This document shows positions 15,735 to 24,238 of a stretch of DNA of 34,924 nt, piece by piece; the first letter of the stretch is position 1, and each line of letters starts with the position of its first letter. The stretch is from NCBI GenBank assembly GCA_964535215.1, contig CAZHST010000032.1, forward strand, positions 1 to 34,924, given 5' to 3'. Origin of the DNA: JACQHM01 sp964535215. GTDB taxonomy: Bacteria; Methylomirabilota; Methylomirabilia; Methylomirabilales; JACQHM01. The notes beneath the pieces were generated by a model, which worked only from the letters and a program-made list of their open reading frames with translations, did not search any database and was not told where the DNA came from. The position numbers were made by a program, and so were the translations under genes.

Positions 15735-16412
15735 TCACGGCCTGAAGACTTTCGGCGGTCTCACGACCTCGACGCCTTTGGGGGGGGTAAAGACAAACAG
15801 GGAATCGGGGAGAGGGAGGTTGAGCTTCACCCCCTCGAAGGTGATGACGGTCGTGTTCGCGTAGTGGTCGAAGAGGCTAACCTTCTGGACCGTGAAGTCT
15901 TTCTGATCCACCTGGAGGATCATCCGGGCAAAGGCTGCTTCGGGCCGCTTGGGCGAAAGCTCGAGAAGATAGGAGCTTAATCCCGCCGTCCCGGCATGCT
16001 GAACGGGGCGGATCTTGAAATCTCGCCGCAGGTCTCCTTTCCCGGCGAGGAAGTGGAGCGAGACCAGGGAAAAGGACTCCGAGACCTCCTGGACGATCAC
16101 CTGGCGGTCCCTCGGCGTGTAGATCCAGAGGGTCTTCCCATCGGAGACGATGAGCTGGGGTTCAGGACTCTCGTACTCCCACCGCATTTTGCCCGGCTTC
16201 TTCATGGCCACCTTGCCTGAGCCCTCAAGGGTCTGACCCAGGGATCGGTTAGTGGTGCTCTGGAGAAAGCTCGCCTGAAACGAGTGGATCCCCCGGTAAA
16301 CGGCCTGGAGCCGCTCCGCCACCTCTTCCACCGTCAAGGCAAGGCCGGTGGTTCGCGGGATCAGGGCGAGAAGGAAGGCGAGACAGCCGGGCACCCTCAA
16401 TCGTTGCATCAA
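15735..16412 (-). CDS. lolA: Outer-membrane lipoprotein carrier protein LolA
   Basis: A 225-residue periplasmic chaperone that ferries lipoproteins from LolCDE to the outer membrane. An N-terminal signal peptide is visible (MMQRLRVPGCLAFLLALIPRTTGLA). The mature part has the LolA features VEEVAERLQAVYRGIHSFQASF, GSGKVAMKKPGKMRWEYESPEPQ and VSDGKTLWIYTPRDRQVIVQ. Its presence shows a diderm envelope. It begins 6 bp after ftsK, a frequent pairing. Confidence 0.94.
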   Translation of the reverse strand: MMQRLRVPGCLAFLLALIPRTTGLALTVEEVAERLQAVYRGIHSFQASFLQSTTNRSLGQTLEGSGKVAMKKPGKMRWEYESPEPQLIVSDGKTLWIYTPRDRQVIVQEVSESFSLVSLHFLAGKGDLRRDFKIRPVQHAGTAGLSSYLLELSPKRPEAAFARMILQVDQKDFTVQKVSLFDHYANTTVITFEGVKLNLPLPDSLFVFTPPKGVEVVRPPKVFRP

Positions 16413-16418
16413 ACAGGA

Positions 16419-18650
16419 CTACTCCTTTCGCTCAATGAGCACCTCACGGGGTTTGGACCCTTCCACAGGGCTCACGATCCCTTCAGCCTCCATCCGCTCG
16501 ATCAAACGGGCTGCCCGGTTAAACCCCACCCGGAGCCTCCGTTGAAGGAGGGAGATGGAGGCCTGCCTCGTCTGGACCACGATCTCCACCGCCTGGTGGT
16601 ACAGCTGATCGTCCGGCTCCTCCTCCGACGGGGTCTTCACCTCCTCGGGGAGGAGGGACCACGGAAAGGGATCGGCCTCCCCTTGCCCCTTGAGAAAGTC
16701 CACAACCCGACGGATCTCCGGCTCGGAGACATAGCAGCCGTGGATCCTGATCGGCTTTGAGCTCCCGGGCGGGATGAAGAGCATATCGCCATACCCTAGC
16801 AGTTGCTCAGCCCCGTTCATGTCCAAGATGGTCCTGGAATCCACCTTGGAAGAGACCTGGAAGGAAAGGCGGGCCGGGAAGTTGGCCTTGATGATCCCGG
16901 TGATGACATCCACCGAAGGGCGTTGGGTGGCCACGATCAAGTGGATCCCCACTGCCCGGGCCATCTGGGCAAGCCTTGCGACGGCGCCTTCCACCTCGGA
17001 GGTGGCCATAAGCATAAGATCGGCCAGCTCATCCACGATCACCACCAGATACGGAAGCGATTTAGGCCGTCCCTCCCCATCCGGCTTCCCCAGCCGATTG
17101 TAGGCCCCGATGTTTCTGGCCCCCACCTCGGCGAAGAGTTTATAGCGCTCCTCCATATGCCTGACAACCCTGGAGAGCTTCTTGGCCGCCTCTTTGGCGT
17201 CGAAGACCACATGATCGGCCAGGTGGGGCAGGCCATCGTAGATGGACAGCTCCACCCGTTTCGGATCGATCAACAGGAACCGAACCTCTTGCGGGGTGGA
17301 CTTGGCCAGGATGCTTAAGATCAAGGTGTGCAGGCAGATGGACTTCCCGCTCCCCGTAGCCCCGGCCACCAAAAGGTGGGGCATCTGGAGGAGGTCGGTC
17401 ACGTACGGTTCCCCATCAATCCCCACGCCGAGGGCTAGGGGGAGGACCGAGGGGGAGTCCTGAAAGGCCTGGGAGGAGAGGACCTCCCGGAGGGAGACCG
17501 TGGCCCGGTTCCGGTTCGGGATCTCGATCCCCACAACGGCCTTCCCCGGGATCGGCGCGACGACCCGAACGCTCAAGGCCCTCAAGGCCAAAGCAAGGTC
17601 ATCGGCCAAAGCGACGATCCGGTTGATCTTGATCCCCGGAGCCGGTTCGATCTCATAGCGGGTGATGACCGGGCCCGGCTGGATTGAGGCCACCCGCCCT
17701 TCGAGACCAAAGTCTCGGAGCTTCTGTTCTAAGATCTCGGCGTTCTGCTGCAGTTCCTCCTCCGAGATCCCGCCCCGCTGGGGGGGAGGAGGTTCCAAGA
17801 GGGAGAGGGGAGGAACCTGGAACCCTTCCTTCGGCCGTTCCCCGCCCCCTCTAGGGCCCGTCAACTCCGGCGGCGTCTCGAACCCTTCCCGGCCAGGTTC
17901 GCCGCTGGGCGTCCCGGCGATCGCCGTCCCACGGTCGGTGTCCCAGGTGTCCGGCTTTGAAGGGAGCCCGGGCGACGGGCGACGGGCGACGGGCGACTTC
18001 TCGGCACCCTTGGTCGGAAGAGGTTTCGTCCGCCTCAGCCGGCCTTTCCCCTTGAAGGATCCAAAGAGCAGCCTGGTCTCGGACCAGAGGGTGGCAAGGG
18101 ACAGGAGGGGCCGAGAGGATAAAAGGACCAGGGCCAGGAGGAGAAAGGTGACGGTCACCAGGTACAACCCGAACCGGCCGACAAAGGGGGAGAGACGCCG
18201 GTACAGCTCGTCCCCCAAGAACCCCCCGGGCCGGTCGAAGATGGAGAGGACCAGGAGGCCCTGCTCGTTCAAGAGGGTGGAGAGGAGGCCCAAGCTGAGG
18301 ATGAGGAGAACAAGGGCGGTGAGGTGAAACCAGGACGGGAAGGTTCGACCGCTTAACGCCCTGAAGCCCAGGAAGAAGAGAAAGGGGGGAAAGAGGAGAG
18401 CAGACAGGCCCAAGACCTCAAAAAGATCCCCGGCCAGTTCCGCCCCCAGCCTCCCAGCGTAGTTGTTGACCGACCGCCCGACGACGCGGCCCGAGCTGAA
18501 GAAGGAGGGATCCAAAGGATCGTAGGAGAGGAGGCTGACCAGCAGGAACACGGAACAGGCGATGATCAGGATGCCTAGGGCCTCTTGGGCCTTGGAGTGG
18601 CGCAGGGAATGCCCTGACCTGCCCGAACTGTGCCTCTCTTCTTCTCCCAT
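16419..18650 (-). CDS. ftsK: DNA translocase FtsK/SpoIIIE
   Basis: A 743-residue septal DNA pump that segregates chromosome termini. Four N-terminal membrane helices lie at about 22-42, 80-98, 111-130 and 162-180. A P/G/R-rich linker (about 195-300) follows, then the alpha-beta motor with Walker A GATGSGKS at about 430-437 and Walker B VVIVDELADLMLMA. The C-terminal gamma winged helix (DQLYHQAVEIVVQTRQASISLLQ) reads KOPS-type orienting sequences. The ATG at 18650 has AAGGA 5 nt upstream; an extension to 18725 is unlikely. The linker holds four perfect 7-bp repeats (17970-17997). Confidence 0.96.
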   Translation of the reverse strand: MGEEERHSSGRSGHSLRHSKAQEALGILIIACSVFLLVSLLSYDPLDPSFFSSGRVVGRSVNNYAGRLGAELAGDLFEVLGLSALLFPPFLFFLGFRALSGRTFPSWFHLTALVLLILSLGLLSTLLNEQGLLVLSIFDRPGGFLGDELYRRLSPFVGRFGLYLVTVTFLLLALVLLSSRPLLSLATLWSETRLLFGSFKGKGRLRRTKPLPTKGAEKSPVARRPSPGLPSKPDTWDTDRGTAIAGTPSGEPGREGFETPPELTGPRGGGERPKEGFQVPPLSLLEPPPPQRGGISEEELQQNAEILEQKLRDFGLEGRVASIQPGPVITRYEIEPAPGIKINRIVALADDLALALRALSVRVVAPIPGKAVVGIEIPNRNRATVSLREVLSSQAFQDSPSVLPLALGVGIDGEPYVTDLLQMPHLLVAGATGSGKSICLHTLILSILAKSTPQEVRFLLIDPKRVELSIYDGLPHLADHVVFDAKEAAKKLSRVVRHMEERYKLFAEVGARNIGAYNRLGKPDGEGRPKSLPYLVVIVDELADLMLMATSEVEGAVARLAQMARAVGIHLIVATQRPSVDVITGIIKANFPARLSFQVSSKVDSRTILDMNGAEQLLGYGDMLFIPPGSSKPIRIHGCYVSEPEIRRVVDFLKGQGEADPFPWSLLPEEVKTPSEEEPDDQLYHQAVEIVVQTRQASISLLQRRLRVGFNRAARLIERMEAEGIVSPVEGSKPREVLIERKE
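17970..17997. repeat. Heptanucleotide tandem repeat inside ftsK
   Basis: Four perfect tandem copies of GGGCGAC on the plus strand, encoding SPVARRPSPG-like residues of the FtsK linker. Because the unit is 7 bp, gain or loss of one copy would shift the ftsK reading frame before the motor domain. Confidence 0.95.
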
Positions 18651-18688
18651 ACCAGTCCTTGACGGCTGAAAGCTGAACGCTACCCTCC

Positions 18689-20356
18689 CTAGAGGGGGAT
18701 GACCAGGGGCACGATGGCAGGCCACCGGTTGACCCGCTTCCGGAAGAACCGGCGGAGGGTCTGCTGGATCGTCTGCTCGATCAATGTCCGTTCGGCCCGC
18801 TCCTCCTGGCTTAAACTTTCCAGGGTTGCCCGGATGAGCTCCCTCGCCTCCTGGAGAAGATCCCCCTGGAGGAAGCCGCGGGAGGAGAGCTCGGGTCCAT
18901 AGAGGAACTTCCCCGTCCCCTCTTCGACGCCGATGACCACCATCACCATCCCCCCTTGGGCGAGATGGCGGCGATCCTTCAAGACAGGATCTTCCACCTC
19001 CCGGTGGCCGTCAACGAAGATCCGACCGGCTTTCACCTTCCCGACAAACCTCGCCGATGAAGGTGTCAGCTCCAGCCGATCGCCATCCTCCATCAGGAAG
19101 ATCCGCTCCTTCGGAAGCCCAACGGCCTCGGCCAGTTTGGTGTGGAGGTACAGGTGCCGGTACTCGCCGTGGATGGGGATGAAGAAGCGGGGACGGGTCA
19201 AGGCCAACATCAGCTTCAGCTCCTCCTGGGCGGCGTGGCCCGAGACATGAACGCCCGCCTCTTCCTGGGCGATGACCTCTGCCCCTCGCTTCAACAGTTG
19301 GTTGATGGTCCTGGCGATGGCTTTCTCGTTTCCGGGGATGACCCTAGCTGAGAAGATGACCAGATCCCCGGGCTGGACTTGAACCTGCTTGTGCTCCCCG
19401 GAGGCCATCCGGGCGATGGCGGAAAGGGGCTCTCCCTGGCTTCCCGTGGTGAGGATCACCCCCTGGTGGGGGGGGAGGTGCTTCAGGTCATCCAAGCTGA
19501 TCAGCGTCCCCTCCGGGACGGTCAGGTAGCCAAGCTCCATGGCAACCTTCACGTTGCCCACCATGCTCTTCCCGGTCACCGCCACCTTCCGACCAAGCTT
19601 GGCTGAAACATCAAAGACCTGCTGAATCCGGTGGATGTTCGAGGCAAAACAGACGAGGATGACCCGACCCTTCACCTTGGGAAAGAGGGTTTCGAAGGCG
19701 ATCCCGACGGTCTGCTCCGAAGGGGTGAACCCCGGGCGGTTCGCATTGGTCGAATCGGAGAGAAGGGCCAGCACCCCCTCCTCACCCAGCTCCGCAAAAC
19801 GATCGTAATCGACCCCACGACCGTCAATAGGGGAGGTATCGAATTTGAAGTCGCCTGTGTGCAGGATGAGACCGGCCGGTGTCCGGGCCGCCACCGCCAC
19901 CCCATCGGGGATGCTGTGGCAGACCTGGATGAACTCGACCTCCAGGGAGCCGAACCAGACCCGCTCCCTCGGGAGGACAGGCCGAAGCTCCACCTGGTGC
20001 AGGAGGCCGAACTCCTTCAACTTCTCCCTGACGAGACCCAGGGAGAGTCTGGTCCCGTAAATCGGGACCTGGAGATGGCGGATGAGGAACGGAAGGGCAC
20101 CGGTATGATCCTCATGGCCGTGGGTCAGGAGAATGCCCCGGACCTTCTCCCGATGCTCAAGCAGATAGGAGAAGTCGGGGATCACCGCATCAATGCCGTA
20201 GAAGTCCTCCTCCGGGAACATGAGGCCGACATCCACCACCAGGAGATCCTTTTCCCCCTCCAGGAGGAGGCAGTTCATCCCGATCTCGCCCAGGCCCCCC
20301 AAAGGAGTGATCTTCACCCTTGGTTCAGGGGGCATCTCCCCTTTCAGCTTTGTCAT
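18689..20356 (-). CDS. rnj: Ribonuclease J
   Basis: A 555-residue metallo-beta-lactamase/beta-CASP ribonuclease of the RNase J family (5'-3' exonuclease and endonuclease in mRNA decay and rRNA maturation). The zinc-binding motif HGHEDHTGALPF, preceded by LLLEGEKDLLVVDVGLMFPEE, and the later HTGDFKFD belong to the lactamase core. SDSTNANRPGFTPSE and the beta-CASP block with TTGSQGEPLSA and HVSGHA follow; a C-terminal RNase J domain ends the protein. The annotated ATG is at 20356; a second in-frame ATG at 20335 with AGGGGAG upstream is also possible. The gene is 42 bp after lon and 38 bp before ftsK. Confidence 0.95.
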   Translation of the reverse strand: MTKLKGEMPPEPRVKITPLGGLGEIGMNCLLLEGEKDLLVVDVGLMFPEEDFYGIDAVIPDFSYLLEHREKVRGILLTHGHEDHTGALPFLIRHLQVPIYGTRLSLGLVREKLKEFGLLHQVELRPVLPRERVWFGSLEVEFIQVCHSIPDGVAVAARTPAGLILHTGDFKFDTSPIDGRGVDYDRFAELGEEGVLALLSDSTNANRPGFTPSEQTVGIAFETLFPKVKGRVILVCFASNIHRIQQVFDVSAKLGRKVAVTGKSMVGNVKVAMELGYLTVPEGTLISLDDLKHLPPHQGVILTTGSQGEPLSAIARMASGEHKQVQVQPGDLVIFSARVIPGNEKAIARTINQLLKRGAEVIAQEEAGVHVSGHAAQEELKLMLALTRPRFFIPIHGEYRHLYLHTKLAEAVGLPKERIFLMEDGDRLELTPSSARFVGKVKAGRIFVDGHREVEDPVLKDRRHLAQGGMVMVVIGVEEGTGKFLYGPELSSRGFLQGDLLQEARELIRATLESLSQEERAERTLIEQTIQQTLRRFFRKRVNRWPAIVPLVIPL

Positions 20357-20398
20357 CCCCTCCCACTTGGATCCGAAACCTGGCCACCGGCCCTATCA

Positions 20399-22819
20399 TC
20401 AGGCACGGGCCACCGGCCTCCCTAGCTCCCCAACCTTCGGCAGGGTCTTTCCGGCCTTTAGCTTCCGGAGCAGGGCCTCCTCAAGGACCCGGTCCATGTG
20501 CTCGACAAAGACGAACTCCATCCCCTGCGTGATGTTCTGCGGGAGCTCCTTCACATCCTTGTCGTTCTTGGCCGGGATGATGAGCCTTTTGAGCCCGATC
20601 CTCCTGGCCGCCAAGACCTTCTCCTTGATGCCACCGACGGGAAGGACCTTTCCCCGGAGGGTAATCTCTCCTGTCATGGCGACATCCCTCCGGACAGGGA
20701 TCCTGGTCAGGGCCGAGACCAGGGCCGTCGCCATGGTAATCCCGGCCGAGGGACCGTCCTTTGGGATCGCCCCCGCCGGGACATGGATGTGGAGGTCGGT
20801 CTTGGGGAAGAGGGATTCCCCGATGCCGAGGATTGCCGACCTGGAGCGGGCATAGGAGAGGGCGGCCTGGGCCGATTCCTTCATCACCTCCCCCAGGTGT
20901 CCGGTCAGCTGCAGGTTCCCCTTCCCCTTCATCACGGTGCACTCAACGTAGATGACCTCCCCCCCCATCGCGGTCCAGGCGAGGCCGGTCGCGACACCGA
21001 CCTCGTCCACCTCCTGTTCGGGCTCAGGCAGGAACTTGGGGGGACCCAGGTACCGGGAGAGGTTGGACGGGGTGATCTGGGTCTGGACCCTCTTCCCTTC
21101 TGCCACCTCCCTCGCGACCTTCCGACAGATGGTGGCGATCTCCCGCTCCAGGTTCCGAAGCCCTGCCTCCCTGGTGTACTGGGTGATGATCTCCATGAGG
21201 GCGTCGTCAGAGAAGGTGAGGTGCTTTGCCTCCAGGCCGTGCTCGTGGAGCTGCCGCGGGATGAGGTACCGTTTGGCGATCTCCTGCTTCTCCTCCTCGG
21301 TATACCCGGAGATGGAGATGATCTCCATCCGGTCCTTTAGGGCGGGGGGGATAGGATCGGCCAGGTTCCCCGTGCAGATGAACATGACGTTGGAGAGGTC
21401 GAAGGGGACGCCCAGGTAGTGGTCACTGAAGCTGACGTTCTGCTCAGGGTCAAGGACCTCCAGGAGGGCCGAGGATGGATCCCCCCGAAAGTCCATCCCG
21501 ATCTTGTCCACCTCATCAATCATGAAGACCGGGTTGTTCGATCCGGCCTGCTTAATCCCCTGGATGATCCGGCCCGGGAGGGCACCGATATAGGTCCGAC
21601 GATGGCCCCGAATCTCCGCTTCGTCCCGGACCCCCCCCAGAGAGATCCGGATGAATTCTCTCCCAAGGGCCCTGGCAATGGACTTCCCCAGGGATGTTTT
21701 TCCCACGCCAGGCGGCCCCACGAAGCAGAGGATCGGCCCCTTCATCTTCTTCTTCAGTTTCCGAACGGCGAGATACTCCAGGATCCGCTCCTTCACCTTC
21801 TCCAGGCCATAGTGGTCCCGATCGAGGATCTCCTGGGCCTTCTTGATGTCCAGCTTATCCCTGGTCTGCTTGGACCAGGGCAGCTCGATGAGCCAATCCA
21901 GATAGGTGCGGATCACCGAGGCCTCTGCCGCATCAGGATGCATCCGGGCAAGGCGACCGAGCTGGGTCCTGGCCTCCGCCTCGACCTCCTTTGGCATCTT
22001 GGCCGCCTTGATCCTCTCCTCCAGCTCTTGAAGCTCCTGGCCTCGCTCATCGGCCTCCCCCAGCTCCCGCTGGATCGCCTTGAGCTGCTCCCGGAGGTAG
22101 TATTCCCGATGGGTCCTGTCCATCTCCTCCTTGGCCTGGGTTTGGATCCGCTGCTGGACCTCCAGGACCTCCAGCTCCCGGTTCAGGAGCTCACCCACCC
22201 TCCTCAAGCGCTCGATCGGATCGAAGATCTCCAGGACCGCCTGGGCCTCCTCAATCTTCAGATCGAGGTTCGACCCCACCAGATCAGCCAGGCGCCCCGG
22301 GTGCTCGAGGTTGGTGATCACGGCCAGGACATCAGGGGGAAGGGGCTTCCCCAGGCTTACGGCCCGGTTTGTCTGTTCCTTCACCGTGCGGATGAGGGCT
22401 TCAATCTCCAGACTTGCCCCCACCTCCGGCTCCCGGATCTCGGCAATCCGCGCCTCGAAATAGGGCTCCGTTCTGGTGAACTCCACCACCATCGCCCGGC
22501 CGCTCCCCTGGACGAGGATCTTCACCCGGCCGTCGGGCATCTTCAGGGTCCGCATGATGGACCCGACGGTCCCCACGGCGTAAAGTTCGTCGAGGCGGGG
22601 ATCCTCGGCCTCGGCGTCTTTCTGGGCGACAAAGAGGATCATCCGGTCTCGAGCGAGGGCCTCCTCGACCGCCCGGATGGACTTCTCCCTCCCCACGAAG
22701 AGTGGGACAATCATGTAAGGATAGATCACCACATCCCGAACAGGGAGGAGCGGGATCACCGCCGGCACCTGCCGTTCCTGCTCCTCGGTCTCCTTCAGCT
22801 CCTCCTCCAGCTTTTTCAC
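20399..22819 (-). CDS. lon: ATP-dependent protease Lon
   Basis: An 806-residue LonA protease, which degrades misfolded and regulatory proteins. The N-terminal substrate domain (PAVIPLLPVRDVVIYPYMIVPLFVGREKS) is followed by a coiled-coil stretch (TQAKEEMDRTHREYYLREQLKAIQRELG), the AAA+ module with GPPGVGKTSLGKSIA and the Walker B region VFMIDEVDKIG, and the C-terminal serine-lysine protease domain with PKDGPSAGIT (catalytic Ser about 691) and GGIKEKVLAARR (catalytic Lys about 734). Complete. It follows a small charged protein and galU in the same orientation. Confidence 0.97.
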   Translation of the reverse strand: MKKLEEELKETEEQERQVPAVIPLLPVRDVVIYPYMIVPLFVGREKSIRAVEEALARDRMILFVAQKDAEAEDPRLDELYAVGTVGSIMRTLKMPDGRVKILVQGSGRAMVVEFTRTEPYFEARIAEIREPEVGASLEIEALIRTVKEQTNRAVSLGKPLPPDVLAVITNLEHPGRLADLVGSNLDLKIEEAQAVLEIFDPIERLRRVGELLNRELEVLEVQQRIQTQAKEEMDRTHREYYLREQLKAIQRELGEADERGQELQELEERIKAAKMPKEVEAEARTQLGRLARMHPDAAEASVIRTYLDWLIELPWSKQTRDKLDIKKAQEILDRDHYGLEKVKERILEYLAVRKLKKKMKGPILCFVGPPGVGKTSLGKSIARALGREFIRISLGGVRDEAEIRGHRRTYIGALPGRIIQGIKQAGSNNPVFMIDEVDKIGMDFRGDPSSALLEVLDPEQNVSFSDHYLGVPFDLSNVMFICTGNLADPIPPALKDRMEIISISGYTEEEKQEIAKRYLIPRQLHEHGLEAKHLTFSDDALMEIITQYTREAGLRNLEREIATICRKVAREVAEGKRVQTQITPSNLSRYLGPPKFLPEPEQEVDEVGVATGLAWTAMGGEVIYVECTVMKGKGNLQLTGHLGEVMKESAQAALSYARSRSAILGIGESLFPKTDLHIHVPAGAIPKDGPSAGITMATALVSALTRIPVRRDVAMTGEITLRGKVLPVGGIKEKVLAARRIGLKRLIIPAKNDKDVKELPQNITQGMEFVFVEHMDRVLEEALLRKLKAGKTLPKVGELGRPVARA

Positions 22820-22874
22820 GTCGCTTCAGCTCCCTCACCGATGCGAGATAGGATTGGAAAGTGGAAGGATGGAT

Positions 22875-23066
22875 TTACGATGGGCGTTTCTGTTTGCCAA
22901 CCCCCCGCCATCCCTTGGGACCTCCGTCGCGTTTCGGCTTTTTCCTCCGGATCTTCTCCTCCTTGAGGTAATCCTCATCATCCCAAACATCCTCGAAGAA
23001 CCCCTCGTCGGGCTCGTCCTCGAAGCGAAGGCCCTCCGGAAGATCCGTCGGCCGAGCCTGATCCAT
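22875..23066 (-). CDS. Small hypothetical protein, acidic then basic
   Basis: A 63-residue predicted protein between galU and lon. The first half is strongly acidic (FEDEPDEGFFEDVWDDEDYLKEE) and the last half basic and glycine-rich (KIRRKKPKRDGGPKGWRGVGKQ). No signal peptide, membrane segment or known domain is evident. Support for coding: ATG with GGAGAGGGGAG directly upstream, a 21-bp gap after galU, same strand as its neighbours, and a marked charge split that a chance frame would rarely give. I do not recognise the family and propose no function. Confidence 0.6.
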   Translation of the reverse strand: MDQARPTDLPEGLRFEDEPDEGFFEDVWDDEDYLKEEKIRRKKPKRDGGPKGWRGVGKQKRPS

Positions 23067-23087
23067 CTCCCCTCTCCCTCCTTCGGT

Positions 23088-23975
23088 TCAGGCCTCCCCC
23101 TTTGGGAAGGCGTCAAGATCCAACCCCTTCAGATACTCAACAAAGGCTGGGGCAATATCCGGGCGTTTCAAGGCATATTCCACCGTGGCCTTCAAGAAGC
23201 CCAGCTTGCTCCCCGCGTCGTACCGTTTTCCCTGAAACTCCAGGGCGTAAACCACCTGGTGTTTTAACAAGCCCCGGAGGGCATCCGTCAACTGAATCTC
23301 CCCCCCTTGATCCGGCGGTGTCTCCTGCAGGACGGGGAAGATCTCAGGGGTCAAGATATAGCGGCCGATGATGGCAAGATCCGAGGGTGCCTCCCAAGGT
23401 TTCGGCTTCTCCACCAGATCGGTGATCTGGTAGAGGTGGTCCTCGATCTTCTTTGCCTCGATGATGCCGTAGCTTTCGATCTCCTCCGGGGAGACCCGCT
23501 GGACGCCGATGACAGAGCAACGGTACCGTTCGTACACCTCCAGGAGCTGCTTTAAGCAGGGAACCTCCGCATCAATCAGGTCATCCCCCAGGAGGACGGC
23601 AAAGGGTTCTTCCCCAACCAGGTCCCGGGCCACCAGGATGGCATGGCCCAAGCCCAGGGGTTCTTTTTGCCGGATGTAGGCGACGGAGATCAGCTCGGAG
23701 ATCCTCCGGACCTCCTCCAGGAGGTCCAGCTTCCCCTTCTTCTCGAGGATGAACTCCAGCTCCTGGGAACGATCGAAGTGATCCTCAATGGCGTTCTTCC
23801 CTCGACCCGTCACGATGAGGATGTCCCTGATCCCTGAAGCAACAGCCTCCTCCACCACATACTGGATAGTCGGCTTATCCACAACAGGGAGCATCTCCTT
23901 AGGCTGCGCCTTCGTCGCCGGGAGGAACCGGGTCCCCCACCCCGCCGCTGGAAAAACCGCTTTCCGGATTGGCAT
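23088..23975 (-). CDS. galU: UTP-glucose-1-phosphate uridylyltransferase
   Basis: A 295-residue nucleotidyltransferase making UDP-glucose from UTP and glucose-1-phosphate, the donor for lipopolysaccharide, exopolysaccharide and glycolipid sugars. The signature AVFPAAGWGTRFLPATKAQPKEMLP is at the N-terminus; LGLGHAI, VLLGDDLID, EKPKPWEAPSDLAIIGRYIL and the tail GKRYDAGSKLGFLKATVEYAL are all GalU/RfbA-type features. The ATG at 23975 has GGGGGGAAGGG upstream; a frame from 24194 adds 73 residues that run through the promoter region and are rejected. It is the first gene of the long lon-rnj-ftsK unit. Confidence 0.96.
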   Translation of the reverse strand: MPIRKAVFPAAGWGTRFLPATKAQPKEMLPVVDKPTIQYVVEEAVASGIRDILIVTGRGKNAIEDHFDRSQELEFILEKKGKLDLLEEVRRISELISVAYIRQKEPLGLGHAILVARDLVGEEPFAVLLGDDLIDAEVPCLKQLLEVYERYRCSVIGVQRVSPEEIESYGIIEAKKIEDHLYQITDLVEKPKPWEAPSDLAIIGRYILTPEIFPVLQETPPDQGGEIQLTDALRGLLKHQVVYALEFQGKRYDAGSKLGFLKATVEYALKRPDIAPAFVEYLKGLDLDAFPKGEA

Positions 23976-24021
23976 CGCCCTTCCCCCCTTTGTTAACGAT
24001 AAAGAAACCAGGTTGCTTCCT

Positions 24022-24049
24022 GTTATAGCACGTCTGGGGAAAAAGTCAA
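24022..24049 (-). promoter_or_regulatory. Promoter of galU and the downstream long operon
   Basis: On the minus strand TTGACT (24049-24044), 16 nt, then TATAAC (24027-24022): 5/6 at both boxes. It lies about 45 nt upstream of the galU ATG, within the divergent spacer 23976-24238. Confidence 0.75.
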
Positions 24050-24119
24050 CCCCGAACGTCCGACCCCAGAGAGCATCCCTGGCTTCCAACCCTACCAAAG
24101 TCGCACCTTCGAATTTCAT

Positions 24120-24148
24120 TTGACATAAGCCTGCCCTTTGGGATAGCG
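24120..24148 (+). promoter_or_regulatory. Weak candidate promoter for the radical SAM gene
   Basis: A perfect TTGACA at 24120-24125 points toward the radical SAM gene, but no good -10 lies at normal distance; ATAGCG (24143-24148) is the 17-nt-spaced sequence, while the better TAATAC (24151-24156) is too far away at 25 nt. The promoter is therefore only suggested, possibly activator-dependent. Confidence 0.35.
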
Positions 24149-24196
24149 TGTAATACTGGTTCCCATCCCGTTCCCTGTACGAAGGCGAGAACACCC

Positions 24197-24220
24197 AGGC
24201 CCCCTTAGAGGGGAGGGCCT
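24197..24220 (+). promoter_or_regulatory. Leader hairpin before the radical SAM gene
   Basis: AGGCCC (24197-24202) pairs with GGGCCT (24215-24220), with a further CCC/GGG possibility inside the loop, followed by CTCTTT and then the ribosome binding site AAGGAG. It could be a weak attenuator or an RNA-stability element; the T-tract is interrupted, so termination is uncertain. Confidence 0.4.
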
Positions 24221-24238
24221 CTCTTTAAGGAGCTGAGG

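Noticed and set aside
17970..17997. Repeat array as a CRISPR-like or protein-binding array.
   Set aside because: Units are directly tandem, 7 bp, without spacers, and within ftsK coding sequence.
21419..22966. Long plus-strand open frame (515 codons).
   Set aside because: It is exactly antisense to lon, is rich in Leu/Pro/Gly/His as expected from the mirror of GC-rich codons, and has no recognisable domain.
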